A DNA stretch of 64,000 nt from assembly GCA_945861275.1 (NCBI GenBank), contig CAMATZ010000030.1, positions 1 to 64,000 of the forward strand, in the 5' to 3' direction. The position numbers were made by a program, and so were the translations under genes. The notes beneath the pieces are model-generated. The model was not told the DNA's origin and did no database searches. It worked only from the letters and a program-made list of their open reading frames with translations. Of the stretch, positions 47,552-56,609 are shown in pieces. Within the stretch, counting starts at the first letter, position 1. Every line of letters starts with the position of its first letter. This stretch comes from Bordetella parapertussis (lineage in GTDB: Bacteria; Pseudomonadota; Gammaproteobacteria; Burkholderiales; SG8-41).

Positions 47552-48718
47552 TCAAGCGGCACCCATCATCCTGGCGAACGCCTGTTCTACATCCGCAATC
47601 AAATCGTCGGTGTCTTCCAGTCCGATGTGAAAGCGTATCACCGGGCCATCGGCTGGCCAGCGCGTCGCGGTGCGCAACGGCGTGATGTTGGGCGCAGTGA
47701 CCAGCGATTCATAGCCGCCCCAACTGGAGCCGATGCCAAACAGTTTCAGCGCATCCACGAACGCCGCTACCTGTTGTTGGTTTACGGGGTTCAGCACAAA
47801 CGCAAACAATGATGCCGCACCTTCGAAATCGCGCTTCCAGAGAGCGTGGCCAGGGTCGCTTTCGAGCGCGGGATAGAGTACCCGTTTGACTTCGGCGCGC
47901 GACTCCAGCCACCGCGCAACCGTGATGGCATTCGCCATCTGCTGCTTCATGCGCACACCTATCGTGCGAAACCCGCGCAACGCAAGGTAACAATCGTCGG
48001 CGCTGGAACAGTAACCGTACTCCGCCACGGTGCGGCGCAGCGGCAGCCAATACTTTTCGTTGGTGACGATCATGCCGAGCATCACATCGGAATGACCGAC
48101 GATGTACTTGGTGCCGGCGTGTATCGATACATCGACGCCCGAATCGAACGAGCGATAGAAATAGGGCGTTCCCCAGGTGGTGTCGGCGAGCACCGGAATG
48201 TTGTGCGCGCGCGCTACACGGGCGATGGCCGGAATGTCCTGCATCTCGAAACTGAGCGAACCCGGCGCTTCGCAAAATATGGCCTTAGTATTTGTTTTTA
48301 TTAGATTTTTTATGCCGGTGCCGAGCAGCGGATCATAATATTCCACCGCTACGCCGAAGGCTTTTAATTGTTTGTCGCAGAAGGTGCGTGTCGGGCCATA
48401 AGCGGAATCGGTAACCAGCAGATGGTCACCCGCTTTGACGAAGGCGCACAGCGCCGCGACGATTGCAGCGAGCCCGGAACACACGGCCACCGCATTGTAG
48501 CCGCCTTCCATTTTTGCCACCGCCTCTTCGAGCGCCCAGTTCGTCGGGGTGCCGTGGATGCCGTAGCGCGGCGTCTTGTAATCGTCAGCGGGGCGTGTGC
48601 GGTAGGTTTCGAAATCCGGGAATACGATGGTGGATGCGCGGTACACCGGCATGTTCACCGTGCCGTGCGTTTGCGACGGGTTGCGTCCGAGGTGGCCGAG
48701 CAGGGTATCTTTTTTCAT
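47552..48718 (-). CDS. metC: cystathionine beta-lyase-like PLP enzyme
   Basis: A 388-residue Cys/Met-metabolism PLP enzyme of fold type I. The PLP lysine is Lys204 in SIHAGTKYIVGHSD; SGLAAIVAAL and DTTWGTPYFYRSFD are other family motifs. The sequence is closest in type to MetC, which splits cystathionine to homocysteine, but related lyases cannot be excluded. The start at 48718 (MKKDTLLGHLGRNP) fits the family; a start at 48790 would add 24 residues. Part of the dispersed AT motif encodes residues around IKTNT (141-144). Confidence 0.87.
   Translation of the reverse strand: MKKDTLLGHLGRNPSQTHGTVNMPVYRASTIVFPDFETYRTRPADDYKTPRYGIHGTPTNWALEEAVAKMEGGYNAVAVCSGLAAIVAALCAFVKAGDHLLVTDSAYGPTRTFCDKQLKAFGVAVEYYDPLLGTGIKNLIKTNTKAIFCEAPGSLSFEMQDIPAIARVARAHNIPVLADTTWGTPYFYRSFDSGVDVSIHAGTKYIVGHSDVMLGMIVTNEKYWLPLRRTVAEYGYCSSADDCYLALRGFRTIGVRMKQQMANAITVARWLESRAEVKRVLYPALESDPGHALWKRDFEGAASLFAFVLNPVNQQQVAAFVDALKLFGIGSSWGGYESLVTAPNITPLRTATRWPADGPVIRFHIGLEDTDDLIADVEQAFARMMGAA
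48289..48302 (+). repeat. dispersed AT-rich motif, copy 5, inside metC
   Basis: TATTTGTTTTTATT followed by AGATTTTTT, the same extension style as the copies at 5632 and 14223. It is in frame within metC and encodes a short Lys, Thr and Asn-rich stretch on the minus strand. Confidence 0.6.
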
Positions 48719-48807
48719 AAATTTCAGGGAGTGTGAGTTAATCGCGGATTGCGCTATGCTACCGCCGTATCCGAAAAATCCCAAATCCACTCACCTTAAT
48801 TAATGCC

Positions 48808-49623
48808 ATGAAGATTCCATTGCGCATCCTGCAAACCTTATTGCGATTCACGTTGACGGTAGTTTTGGCCGCCCTGATGGGCGGCGCGCTGGCGGCGGAG
48901 GGCGAAAAGCCGTTCGAGCCGGAAGTCGGACAGGCGGGCAAGGATGTGGTGTGGGTGCCGACGCCGCAGCCCCTGGTCGAAAAAATGCTTGATGTCGCGC
49001 GCGTGACAGCGCAGGACTATGTGATGGATCTGGGGTCCGGCGACGGCCGCAATGTCATTGCGGCGGCTAAGCGCGGCGCGCGCGCGCTGGGTGTTGAGTA
49101 CAACCCTGACATGGTTGAATTGTCGCGGCGCGTGGCTGCAAAGGAAGGCGTCTCCGACAAGGCGCAGTTTGTGCAAGGCGATATGTACGTGGCTGATATT
49201 TCCGAGGCCACGGTGATGGCCTTGTTTCTGCTGCCGGAGAATATGAACAAACTCGCGCCGAAGCTTCTCGCGTTAAAGCCCGGATCGCGCATCGTCTCCA
49301 ATCATTTTGCCGTCAGCGGCTGGGATCCCGATGAATCCGGCAGCGCCGAAGGCGACTGCGGCAGTTGGTGCTCGTGGCTGCTGTACATCGTGCCGGCGCA
49401 GGCGGGGGGGCGCTGGCGTTTACAAAAAGGCGAGTTGGAATTCGAACAGAAATTTCAGATGCTTAGCGGCACCTTTACCGTTGATGGCGTCAGTACTGCG
49501 GTGGGAAACGGTCGTCTGCTGGGTGACGAAATCACTTTTTCAATCCACGGAAAAAAATACAGCGGACGGGTGACTGCCGATGCCATGGCAGGCAGCGGCT
49601 GGAACGCCACGCGGATACGCTAG
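48808..49623 (+). CDS. SAM-dependent methyltransferase with an export signal, paralog 1
   Basis: A 271-residue class I methyltransferase. Residues 1-30 look like a cleavable signal peptide (LTVVLAALMGGALAAEG). Then come the family string GKDVVWVPTPQPLV, SAM motif I DLGSGDG (74-80) and acidic Glu97 (VEYNP). A CGSWC pair (Cys184, Cys188) is also present in the paralog at 56610. The C-terminal 75 residues are beta-rich. Export of a SAM enzyme is unusual because SAM is cytoplasmic; whether the leader is cleaved or acts as an anchor is open. It diverges from metC. Confidence 0.85.
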   Translation: MKIPLRILQTLLRFTLTVVLAALMGGALAAEGEKPFEPEVGQAGKDVVWVPTPQPLVEKMLDVARVTAQDYVMDLGSGDGRNVIAAAKRGARALGVEYNPDMVELSRRVAAKEGVSDKAQFVQGDMYVADISEATVMALFLLPENMNKLAPKLLALKPGSRIVSNHFAVSGWDPDESGSAEGDCGSWCSWLLYIVPAQAGGRWRLQKGELEFEQKFQMLSGTFTVDGVSTAVGNGRLLGDEITFSIHGKKYSGRVTADAMAGSGWNATRIR

Positions 49624-49796
49624 CGTCCAGAGTCCGCAACGAGCCGGCGGGGCGAAACGCCGCCCGGCTTTCCGGCATCAAAATTCCACGCTCGTAGCCA
49701 CGCAGGCACAGCGCACACAGCAAATCCTTCATTGACTTGATGGATGGCCGCGCGCTGCTATACTGGCAGCCGGACCCAGTCACGGAGTGAACAGCC

Positions 49797-50342
49797 ATGC
49801 CGCAAGAACAAGCGCCGCGCCTCAGCCATGTCGGACTCTACGTTACCGACGTGCCGAAGATGACCGATTTTTATACCAAGGTTCTCGGCTTTGTCGTCAG
49901 CGACAGGGCGGAAGATGGCCGCATCACGTTTTTGAGCCGCAACCCCAGCGACCACCACCAGGTCGTGCTGGTGCGCGGCCGCGCCACCGAGGCTACCGGA
50001 CCGATGGTGCAACAGGTCTCGTTCAACGTCGGCACCCTTGCCAACGTCCAGCGCGCCTTTCGCAAGGTGTGCGCGGCCGGCTGCAAGGTCATCGATCCGC
50101 GGTGTCACGGCAATGCCTGGTCGATCTATTTCAGCGATCCCGAAGGCAACCGTATCGAAATGTTCTGCGATACGCCGTGGTACGTGCCGCAACCGCTGGG
50201 CTTCGAGATCGACCTCAACAAATCCGAGGACGAACTCTACCGCGAGACTGAAGCGATCTGCCGTGCCAAGCCGGGCTTCAAGCCGATAGAAGAGTGGCGC
50301 GCCGAGATCAGCCGGAAGATTGCGGCGCAGCTTGAAGCGTGA
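49797..50342 (+). CDS. VOC-superfamily dioxygenase/glyoxalase-like protein
   Basis: A 181-residue vicinal oxygen chelate protein. The metal ligands of the extradiol dioxygenase pattern are visible: His in LSHVGLYV, His in DHHQVVLV and Glu in RIEMFCD. The order and spacing suit one VOC module plus a helical tail (SEDELYRETEAICRAKPGF). A catechol-type substrate is plausible. A GAGTGA string precedes the ATG. A DOPA-dioxygenase-like gene follows 81 bases later on the same strand. Confidence 0.85.
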   Translation: MPQEQAPRLSHVGLYVTDVPKMTDFYTKVLGFVVSDRAEDGRITFLSRNPSDHHQVVLVRGRATEATGPMVQQVSFNVGTLANVQRAFRKVCAAGCKVIDPRCHGNAWSIYFSDPEGNRIEMFCDTPWYVPQPLGFEIDLNKSEDELYRETEAICRAKPGFKPIEEWRAEISRKIAAQLEA

Positions 50343-50423
50343 TCTGCGAAGACCGCCCGCATACGCCGTCAAACCCACGCGCCGGCTCCGCACTGGCGCG
50401 CAACCCGAGCAGGAGAGCACGCC

Positions 50424-50795
50424 ATGACCGAACTCAAAGGCTATCACGCCCACGTCTATTACGATGCCGCCACCAGGCCGACCGCCGAACGGCTGCGCGA
50501 CGCGATCATCAGTAAGTTCACCGTCGAGCCCGGCGCCTTCAGCGATGAGCCGCGAGGCCCACATCCGATCTCGCAGTTCAACGTGATCTTCGAACCACCG
50601 GAGTTCCAGAACATCGTGCAGTGGCTGATGCTGAACCGCGAGGGCCTCGACGTTCTCGTCCATCCGCTGACCGAAAGCTCCTACGACGATCACAGCAAGA
50701 ATGCGCTGTGGCTTGGCACTCCGGTGCCGATGAGGCTCGATATTCTGCGGCCGAAATACAGCGAAGGCCTGCTGCCGGGCACCCAGCGGGCGTAA
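50424..50795 (+). CDS. DOPA 4,5-dioxygenase family protein
   Basis: A 123-residue protein matching the DOPA 4,5-dioxygenase family: GYHAHVYYD at the start, EPRGPHPISQFNV in the middle and DVLVHPLTESSYDDHSKNALWLG at the end, with several conserved His residues as likely iron ligands. In fungi the family opens the ring of DOPA; bacterial members are poorly known. It has a good upstream AGGAGAG. It probably forms a unit with the VOC gene before it. Confidence 0.88.
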   Translation: MTELKGYHAHVYYDAATRPTAERLRDAIISKFTVEPGAFSDEPRGPHPISQFNVIFEPPEFQNIVQWLMLNREGLDVLVHPLTESSYDDHSKNALWLGTPVPMRLDILRPKYSEGLLPGTQRA

Positions 50796-50859
50796 GTACG
50801 AACGCCCAGGGGCGTAAGAAGGCGCAATCATCGAGGGGGCTGCTGGCGCCGGCTAAAGT

Positions 50860-52467
50860 TTAGCTGCCCGTATTGGAGTGAAACACCAGCCCCGCGTGCT
50901 CGCGCAGCGCGTGAAAGCGGATATTGGGCCAGTGTTCATGCGCGACTTTGATTTCAGCGTCGTGTGCTGCTAAAAACGTTGGCGCTTCAACCGCATCGTG
51001 CGCAATACGATGCGCGTTGGCGTCGATGAAACGCTTCATTTCCCTGGGATCATCCGCCGTCACCCAGCGCGCGCTGTTGTAGCGCGAAGGCGCTAACCGC
51101 GCTTCGCAGCCATACTCGTGCTTCAGCCGATGCGCCACCACTTCAAACTGCAGTTGCCCCACGGCGCCCAGCAGCAGCAGGCCGCCGGCCACCGGTTTGA
51201 ACACCTGAATCGCGCCTTCTTCGCCGAGTTGTGCCAGGCCCGTGCGCAGCTGCTTGCTGCGCAGCGGGTCGGCGATCTCCACGGTCTGGAAAAGCTCGGG
51301 CGCAAAAAACGGCAACCCGGTAAACTGCAAATCTTCGCCCTCGGTCAGCGTGTCGCCCAGTTGCAGCACGCCGTGATTGGGGATGCCGATGATGTCGCCG
51401 GCGTAAGCGTCTTCAACGAGGTCGCGCCGCTGCGATAAAAAAGACACCACCGTGTTGGGCCGGAAATCTTTTCCGGTGCGGCAGTTCTTCAGCTTCATGC
51501 TGCGCTCGAAGTGGCCTGAGCACACGCGGATGAAGGCGATACGGTCGCGGTGGCCGGGATCCATGTTCGCCTGAATCTTGAACACCACGCCGGTGAATTT
51601 GGGTTCCATCGGTTCCACCACCCGCTGGATCGCGCGTCGCGCGCGCGGCGGCGGCGCAAATGTCACCAGCGCATCGAGCACTTCCTGCACCCCGAAGTTG
51701 TTGATGGCCGACCCAAAAAACAGCGGCGTTTGCTTGCCCGCAAGAAAAGTTTCGCGGTCGAAGGTGGGCGATACGCCCTGCACCAGCGACATTTCCTGGC
51801 GCGCGTGCTCGAAGATGTCGCCGAAGCGCTCGGCGGCCAGCGGGTTGTCCAGTCCCTGTATCGTTTGGTGTCCGCCGACGCGGTCTTCGCCCGGCAGGAA
51901 TACACGCATGCTGTCGTGCATCAGATCAAACACGCCCTTGAACTGCTTGCCCATGCCCACCGGCCAGGTGCAGGGCACCACCGGCATGCCCAGCGTGCGC
52001 TCGATTTCATCCACCAGGTCCATCGGCTCGCGCACCTCGCGATCCATTTTGTTGACGAAGGTAATAACCGGCGTGTTTTGCTGGCGGCAAACCTGCAGCA
52101 AACGCAGCGTCTGCGGCTCGATGCCATTGGCGGCGTCGATCACCATCAGCGCCGCGTCCACGGCGGTCAGCACGCGGTAAGTGTCTTCGGAAAAATCGCG
52201 GTGGCCCGGCGTGTCGAGCAGATTGATCACGCAGTCGCGGTACTCCATCTGCATCACCGAACTCGCCACCGAAATGCCGCGCTGCTTTTCGATTTCCATC
52301 CAGTCCGATGTGGCGTAACGCGAGGCCTTGCGCGACTTCACGCTGCCGGCAATATGAATTGCGCCCGCGTACAGCAAGAGCTTTTCCGTGAGTGTGGTTT
52401 TGCCTGCATCCGGATGCGAAATGATGGCGAAGGTGCGGCGGCGGGAGACTTCTTTTTCTATGCTCAT
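50860..52467 (-). CDS. prfC: peptide chain release factor 3
   Basis: A 535-residue translational GTPase that removes RF1 and RF2 after termination. G1 is SHPDAGKTTLTEKLL, G3 is LLDTPGHRDFSEDTYR, G4 is TFVNKMDRE, and domains II and III follow (TGVVFKIQANMDPGHRDRIAF). The start at 52467 gives the standard MSIEKEVSRRRTFAIISHPD; the open frame reaches 52782 but those extra codons overlap the divergent Bug gene and are not conserved in the family. Length is normal. Confidence 0.97.
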   Translation of the reverse strand: MSIEKEVSRRRTFAIISHPDAGKTTLTEKLLLYAGAIHIAGSVKSRKASRYATSDWMEIEKQRGISVASSVMQMEYRDCVINLLDTPGHRDFSEDTYRVLTAVDAALMVIDAANGIEPQTLRLLQVCRQQNTPVITFVNKMDREVREPMDLVDEIERTLGMPVVPCTWPVGMGKQFKGVFDLMHDSMRVFLPGEDRVGGHQTIQGLDNPLAAERFGDIFEHARQEMSLVQGVSPTFDRETFLAGKQTPLFFGSAINNFGVQEVLDALVTFAPPPRARRAIQRVVEPMEPKFTGVVFKIQANMDPGHRDRIAFIRVCSGHFERSMKLKNCRTGKDFRPNTVVSFLSQRRDLVEDAYAGDIIGIPNHGVLQLGDTLTEGEDLQFTGLPFFAPELFQTVEIADPLRSKQLRTGLAQLGEEGAIQVFKPVAGGLLLLGAVGQLQFEVVAHRLKHEYGCEARLAPSRYNSARWVTADDPREMKRFIDANAHRIAHDAVEAPTFLAAHDAEIKVAHEHWPNIRFHALREHAGLVFHSNTGS

Positions 52468-52602
52468 GCGTGTGCCTGTACGCGGCCGGCAACCCATGGC
52501 CGGAGCGCGAAAGGCGCGCATGATACGGCATTTGTCATTCAAAAACAACAAGATACAGTGTTGAGTGCCAACATTTCTATAGCTAGAGAGATACGCCGCA
52601 CT

Positions 52603-52608
52603 TATAAT
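52603..52608 (+). promoter_or_regulatory. probable -10 box for the Bug receptor gene at 52637
   Basis: TATAAT 28 bases before the ATG, with a poor -35 region (TAGCTA at 52580). GGAGGAGAG follows as ribosome site. It lies in the divergent interval of 169 bases between prfC and this gene. Confidence 0.4.
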
Positions 52609-52636
52609 CGCGAAAACACACCGGAGGAGAGTTTCG

Positions 52637-53608
52637 ATGCGTAGCCCAAAACGGATTGTCGCAATCACTGTATCCGCGCTGCTGGCGGGTATCTCCACGG
52701 CGCTGGCTGCTGAGCCCGCGTGGCCGGACAAACCCATCCGGCTGGTTGTCGGTAGCGCCGCGGGTTCGGGGCCCGACATCATCGCGCGCGTGATGGCCGA
52801 TCGCTTGTATGGCGTGTGGGGTCAGCGTGTGGTGGTTGACCCGCGACCCGGTGTGGCCGGTTTATTGAGCGCGGATATCGTGACGCGCGCGGCGGCCGAC
52901 GGCTACACCTGGATGATGATGACCTCGCAGCTGTTTGTTGCCACCATCGTCTATTCCAACCACAAGGTAAACCTCGCCCGTGATTTCGCCTCGATCAGCC
53001 TGATCGGCACGGTGCCGTATGTGCTGGTGGTCCATCCATCGGTCGCCAGGACCATACCCGAGCTGATTGAGGCCGGGAAGAAGTCGCCAGGGATGCTGCG
53101 CTACGGCTCAGCCGGCGCTGGCGGCGGCGAGCATATAACGAGTTTTCTGTTCGGCCATATGGCGGGGGCCAACTTCCTGCACGTGCCCTACAAGGGCATA
53201 CCGCAGGCCCTCTCCGACACCGTGGCGCGTGAAGTGCACTTCGCCACCCCGGTGCTGGCGGTCGCGCTGCCGTTCGTGCACAGCGGGCGGCTGCGCGCGC
53301 TGGGCGTCACCACGCGCAAGCGCGTGGCGTTGCTGCCCGATGTAGCTCCCGTTGCCGACATCCTGCCTGGCTACGAAAATTTTGGCTGGTACAGCCTGGT
53401 TGTGCCCACCGGCACGCGGCCGGACATACTCGCTAAAGTGAATACCGAAGTGGTAAAGGCGGTGAAGGAGCCTCAGTTCGGCGAACAGCTGAAAAGCCTG
53501 GGCATCGACCTCGTCGGCAGCACGCGCGCCGAGTTCGATGCCTTCCGGCGCAACGAGACCAGGCGCTTGGGAGACATAGTCAAAGCCTCCGGCTTGGATC
53601 TGAAGTAG
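52637..53608 (+). CDS. Bug/TctC-family periplasmic solute-binding receptor
   Basis: A 323-residue receptor with a signal peptide ending ALAAEP. WPDKPIRLVVGSAAGSGPD replaces the more usual PFPPGG loop, so the carboxylate-binding loop is atypical. VVDPRPGVAGLL stands for the VDNRxGAGG motif. The remainder is standard (LRYGSAGAGG, LHVPYKG, GRLRALGVTT). It has a TATAAT and GGAGG upstream. It converges tail to tail with another Bug gene 27 bases away. Confidence 0.9.
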   Translation: MRSPKRIVAITVSALLAGISTALAAEPAWPDKPIRLVVGSAAGSGPDIIARVMADRLYGVWGQRVVVDPRPGVAGLLSADIVTRAAADGYTWMMMTSQLFVATIVYSNHKVNLARDFASISLIGTVPYVLVVHPSVARTIPELIEAGKKSPGMLRYGSAGAGGGEHITSFLFGHMAGANFLHVPYKGIPQALSDTVAREVHFATPVLAVALPFVHSGRLRALGVTTRKRVALLPDVAPVADILPGYENFGWYSLVVPTGTRPDILAKVNTEVVKAVKEPQFGEQLKSLGIDLVGSTRAEFDAFRRNETRRLGDIVKASGLDLK

Positions 53609-53635
53609 CACGGCGCACTTCGCGCCGCGGCGTGA

Positions 53636-54628
53636 TTACTCGATCTTGATGCCGGTCGACTTGACCACCTTGGCCCACATCGCTGTCTCGTCACGCACCT
53701 TCGCGCGTGTTTCCGCAGTCGGTAAGCCGGATATCTCGGAGCCGCTTCCGAGCACCAGTTCCCTTACCTCGGGAATGCGCAGGACCTTCACGACCTCGGT
53801 GTAGATGCGTTCGACGATCGGCACCGGCGTTCCGGTAGGCGCCCACAGGCCGACCCAGCCGTCGACATCGTAGCCGGCAACGCCGGCTTCGGCAATCGTT
53901 GGCAGATCGGGCAGCGCCACCGAGCGTTTGATGGTGGTCACGGCGATCGCGCGCAACCTGCCGGTTTTCACGTGAGGTATGGACGACGGCGGGGTGGCGA
54001 ACGAAAGCTGTGTTTCATTGCCCACCACACTCAGCAAGGCCGGTCCACCGCCCTTGTAGGGCACGCTGATGATATCCACGCCCACCCGCAACTTGAACAG
54101 TTCCACCGCAAGCTGCGGGCTGGTGCCCACACCCGCATGTCCGTAGCGCAGCTTGCCGGGCTGCGCTTTCGCCAGTTGGATCAGTTCCTTGATCGAAGTG
54201 GCGGGCACTGAGGGATGCAGCACGACGACATTGGTGTATTTAATCAGCTGGGTGATCGCGGCGAGATCGCGTAGCGCGTTGTACGGCAAGTTTGCGTACA
54301 CGCTGGGGTTGATGGTGATCGGGCCTTCCGCGGTGACCAGCAGGGTATAGCCGTCGGGCGCTGCCTTGGCGACGATATCGTTGCCGATATTGCCGCCGCC
54401 GCCGCCGCGATTATCGACGACGATAGACTGGCCGAGCGCCGCCGGCAGGCGCTGCGCGAGTATGCGCGCGATGAAGTCACTTGAGCCGCCGGGTGGGAAC
54501 GAAACTACCATGCGTATGGAGCGGTTGGGATAGGCTTCTCCTGAGCTTGTGGCAGCGGTCTGCGCGAAACCGTAAGTCGGCAGCGCGAACGCTGCCAGTA
54601 TGGCGATGGAAAATCCGCTTGATTTCAT
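53636..54628 (-). CDS. Bug/TctC-family periplasmic solute-binding receptor
   Basis: A 330-residue receptor. The start at 54628 has GGAGGAATACACC before it and begins a signal peptide ending in GFAQ; an in-frame ATG at 54643 is less likely. Motifs are YPNRSIRMVVSFPPGGSSD, VVDNRGGGGGNIG, APDGYTLLV, LRYGHAGVG and ISVPYKGGGPAL. No membrane transport partner is near. The 228 bases upstream up to the quinone oxidoreductase gene hold no gene. Confidence 0.92.
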   Translation of the reverse strand: MKSSGFSIAILAAFALPTYGFAQTAATSSGEAYPNRSIRMVVSFPPGGSSDFIARILAQRLPAALGQSIVVDNRGGGGGNIGNDIVAKAAPDGYTLLVTAEGPITINPSVYANLPYNALRDLAAITQLIKYTNVVVLHPSVPATSIKELIQLAKAQPGKLRYGHAGVGTSPQLAVELFKLRVGVDIISVPYKGGGPALLSVVGNETQLSFATPPSSIPHVKTGRLRAIAVTTIKRSVALPDLPTIAEAGVAGYDVDGWVGLWAPTGTPVPIVERIYTEVVKVLRIPEVRELVLGSGSEISGLPTAETRAKVRDETAMWAKVVKSTGIKIE

Positions 54629-54856
54629 GGTGTATTCCTCCAAATAATTTGTGTGTCATGCCGCTAAGGCGATACTAAACGGATCGCACCTGCGGTGTTT
54701 GCATTCACGCGCCTATCGTGACAGTTCTCGCCCGGCACGTCCAGTCCGGGAAACACGGGCGGGCGTCGCGCAGTTGATGCCCGGCGCCTTGACGCGATCA
54801 CTTTTCATGCATAACGCCGCGTGAATTTTCCTACCGGCGGTCATGATGCCGCGTGG

Positions 54857-55849
54857 TTACGGTTTCATAATGAGCTTGCCCATCACCTGCCCCGACTCAA
54901 ACACTTGGTGCGCGCGCGCCGCTTCGGCCAGCGGAATACGGTCATGGATCGGAACCTTGATTTTGCCTTCGGCCAGCAGCCGCAACAAGTCGTGCGTGCA
55001 CTTCGCGCGCAGTTCCGGCCAATCATCGAGCGTGTGCATGGTGAAGTAGCGGAAAGCGCCGCTGCGCCATGGCGGCTTCTGAATGGCGTCGTGGATACTT
55101 CCGGCAGGTGCGCCCGCGATACGGCCATAGAGGAGCAGCATGCCAAAGCGTTCGAGTGCATCGAACAGCTTCGTCATGTGCGGGCCACCGACACAATCGA
55201 GGATCAGATCGACACCGCGGCCGTCGGTGAGCTTCAGCGTCTGCTCGACGAGATCGCCATGCTTGCGGTCGATAACCGCATCCGCACCCTGCGCGCGCGC
55301 GAACGCAGCGCGCTCCGCCGAACTGGCAACGCCAATCACGCGCTTGCCATAGGCTTTCGCGAGCTGTACCAGCCCGGTACCCACGCCGCCCGCTGCTGCA
55401 ATGATCAGCGCTGAATCATATTGAAAACCCTTCAGCGCGGAGTTGAGCAGGTGCCACGCTACCTGATAGTTGGCGAGGCCGGCAACTTGATCGAGATCAA
55501 CACCGTCGGGCACGGGGTAAACCAACTGCTCCGGCGCTTTGATGTACTCGGCATAGCAGTTGGCGCGGTCCTCGAATTCGCGCGCGCATACAAACACCTT
55601 TTGGCCCACGCGCAATTTCGTGCAGCCTGCGCCGGCCTCAGCCACGGTGCCGCTCATCTCGATGCCCGGTATCACAGGTAGTTGGGGCATCCAGGCGTAG
55701 ACGCCCTTGCGCACATAGATTTCCGGCATGCATACGCCGATGGCGTGCGCTTTCACCAGCACTTCGCCGGCGCCAGGCCTGGGCGTCGGCAGATCGATGT
55801 ACTTCAATACCTCAGGGCCGCCGGTCTCGGTGATTTGTACCGCTTTCAT
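54857..55849 (-). CDS. zinc-free MDR quinone oxidoreductase
   Basis: A 330-residue medium-chain dehydrogenase/reductase of the quinone reductase type. PGIEMSGTVAEAGAG and the NADPH fold IIAAAGGVGTGLVQLAKAYGKRVIGVASS are clear; the structural-zinc Cys set is absent. It likely reduces quinones or activated alkenes with NADPH. The start overlaps the stop of the Lin0512-family gene by 4 bases (ATGA), so the genes are co-translated. Confidence 0.9.
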   Translation of the reverse strand: MKAVQITETGGPEVLKYIDLPTPRPGAGEVLVKAHAIGVCMPEIYVRKGVYAWMPQLPVIPGIEMSGTVAEAGAGCTKLRVGQKVFVCAREFEDRANCYAEYIKAPEQLVYPVPDGVDLDQVAGLANYQVAWHLLNSALKGFQYDSALIIAAAGGVGTGLVQLAKAYGKRVIGVASSAERAAFARAQGADAVIDRKHGDLVEQTLKLTDGRGVDLILDCVGGPHMTKLFDALERFGMLLLYGRIAGAPAGSIHDAIQKPPWRSGAFRYFTMHTLDDWPELRAKCTHDLLRLLAEGKIKVPIHDRIPLAEAARAHQVFESGQVMGKLIMKP

Positions 55850-56196
55850 GAAGCCGCTTTCATCTCAAAGCGTACCGCTATGGCGGCGCTGGCGATCACC
55901 GCCATGTCGTGACCGCCCTCTTCCGGCACGTTGAGTCCGCCTTTGACCACCTTCACTATGACCTGGCCGTGCGGCAAACTCGCCTTGACGGCAGCGGCGT
56001 CGACTTTGCCGGGCTCCTGCACGCCGATGGTGACTTCAACCTGCATTTCTTTCGAATTCAGGCCGAGCGAGCGTATAAACGCCAGCGACGAATGATGCAA
56101 AGCATCCTGCACCGCGCGCAGCGCCGCCTTGGTGTAATCGCCGCCGTGCAAATCGTTGCCGGCGCCCATTTCGAGAATGATTCTCTTGAGTGGCAT
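55846..56196 (-). CDS. Lin0512-family protein, second of a tandem pair
   Basis: A 116-residue protein. The start at 56196 gives MPLKRIILEMGAGNDLHGGDYTKAALRAV, the Lin0512 opening; the open frame reaches 56280 without family similarity. The gene next upstream (56216-56551) is a paralog. The repeated core is (E)MGxGxDxxGxDYTKAAxRA, then VEVxIGVxxPxxVD. The family function is unknown. It lies in one transcript with its paralog and the quinone oxidoreductase. Confidence 0.82.
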   Translation of the reverse strand: MPLKRIILEMGAGNDLHGGDYTKAALRAVQDALHHSSLAFIRSLGLNSKEMQVEVTIGVQEPGKVDAAAVKASLPHGQVIVKVVKGGLNVPEEGGHDMAVIASAAIAVRFEMKAAS

Positions 56197-56215
56197 GTCC
56201 GTTCTCCTTAAACAC

Positions 56216-56551
56216 TCAGTTGACATCAAGGCGGACGATGGCCGCCGCATGCGCGAGCACGGTGGAGCTGGTGCCTGCATCGTTAAAAATTTCCAGTCCG
56301 CCTTCGTAGACTTTGACCGTGCCGGTGCCGTGCGGCAGCACTTTCAACACTTCGGCTTTGTCCACCTGGTCAGGCTTGGGCACGCCGATCAGCACTTCGA
56401 CCACCATCGAATCGACGGGCTTGCCCACGGCGTCGGCAACATTGAGCGAGTTGTGCCACAGCGCGTCACGCAAGGCGCGCACCGCTGCCTTGGTGTAATC
56501 CGCGCCACGTATATCCGTTCCCATGCCGATTTCTATCGCCATGCGTTTCAT
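56216..56551 (-). CDS. Lin0512-family protein, first of a tandem pair
   Basis: A 111-residue paralog of the next gene downstream: MKRMAIEIGMGTDIRGADYTKAAVRAL, then VVEVLIGVPKPDQVDKAEVLKVLPHG. A start two codons earlier at 56557 is possible. The two paralogs share the core but differ at the C terminus, so a heteromeric complex is possible. The methyltransferase paralog 2 lies 58 bases upstream on the same strand. No function is known for the family. Confidence 0.82.
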   Translation of the reverse strand: MKRMAIEIGMGTDIRGADYTKAAVRALRDALWHNSLNVADAVGKPVDSMVVEVLIGVPKPDQVDKAEVLKVLPHGTGTVKVYEGGLEIFNDAGTSSTVLAHAAAIVRLDVN

Positions 56552-56609
56552 GGTCATTGTGAATCCCCTTTGGAGTTTGAACCTGCGTCCATTCTAATCC
56601 GCATTTGAG

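Noticed and set aside
52468-52782. A 105-residue N-terminal extension of prfC
   Set aside because: RF3 proteins start at MSIEKEVSRRRTF. The extension overlaps the divergent Bug gene and its likely promoter and has no family match.
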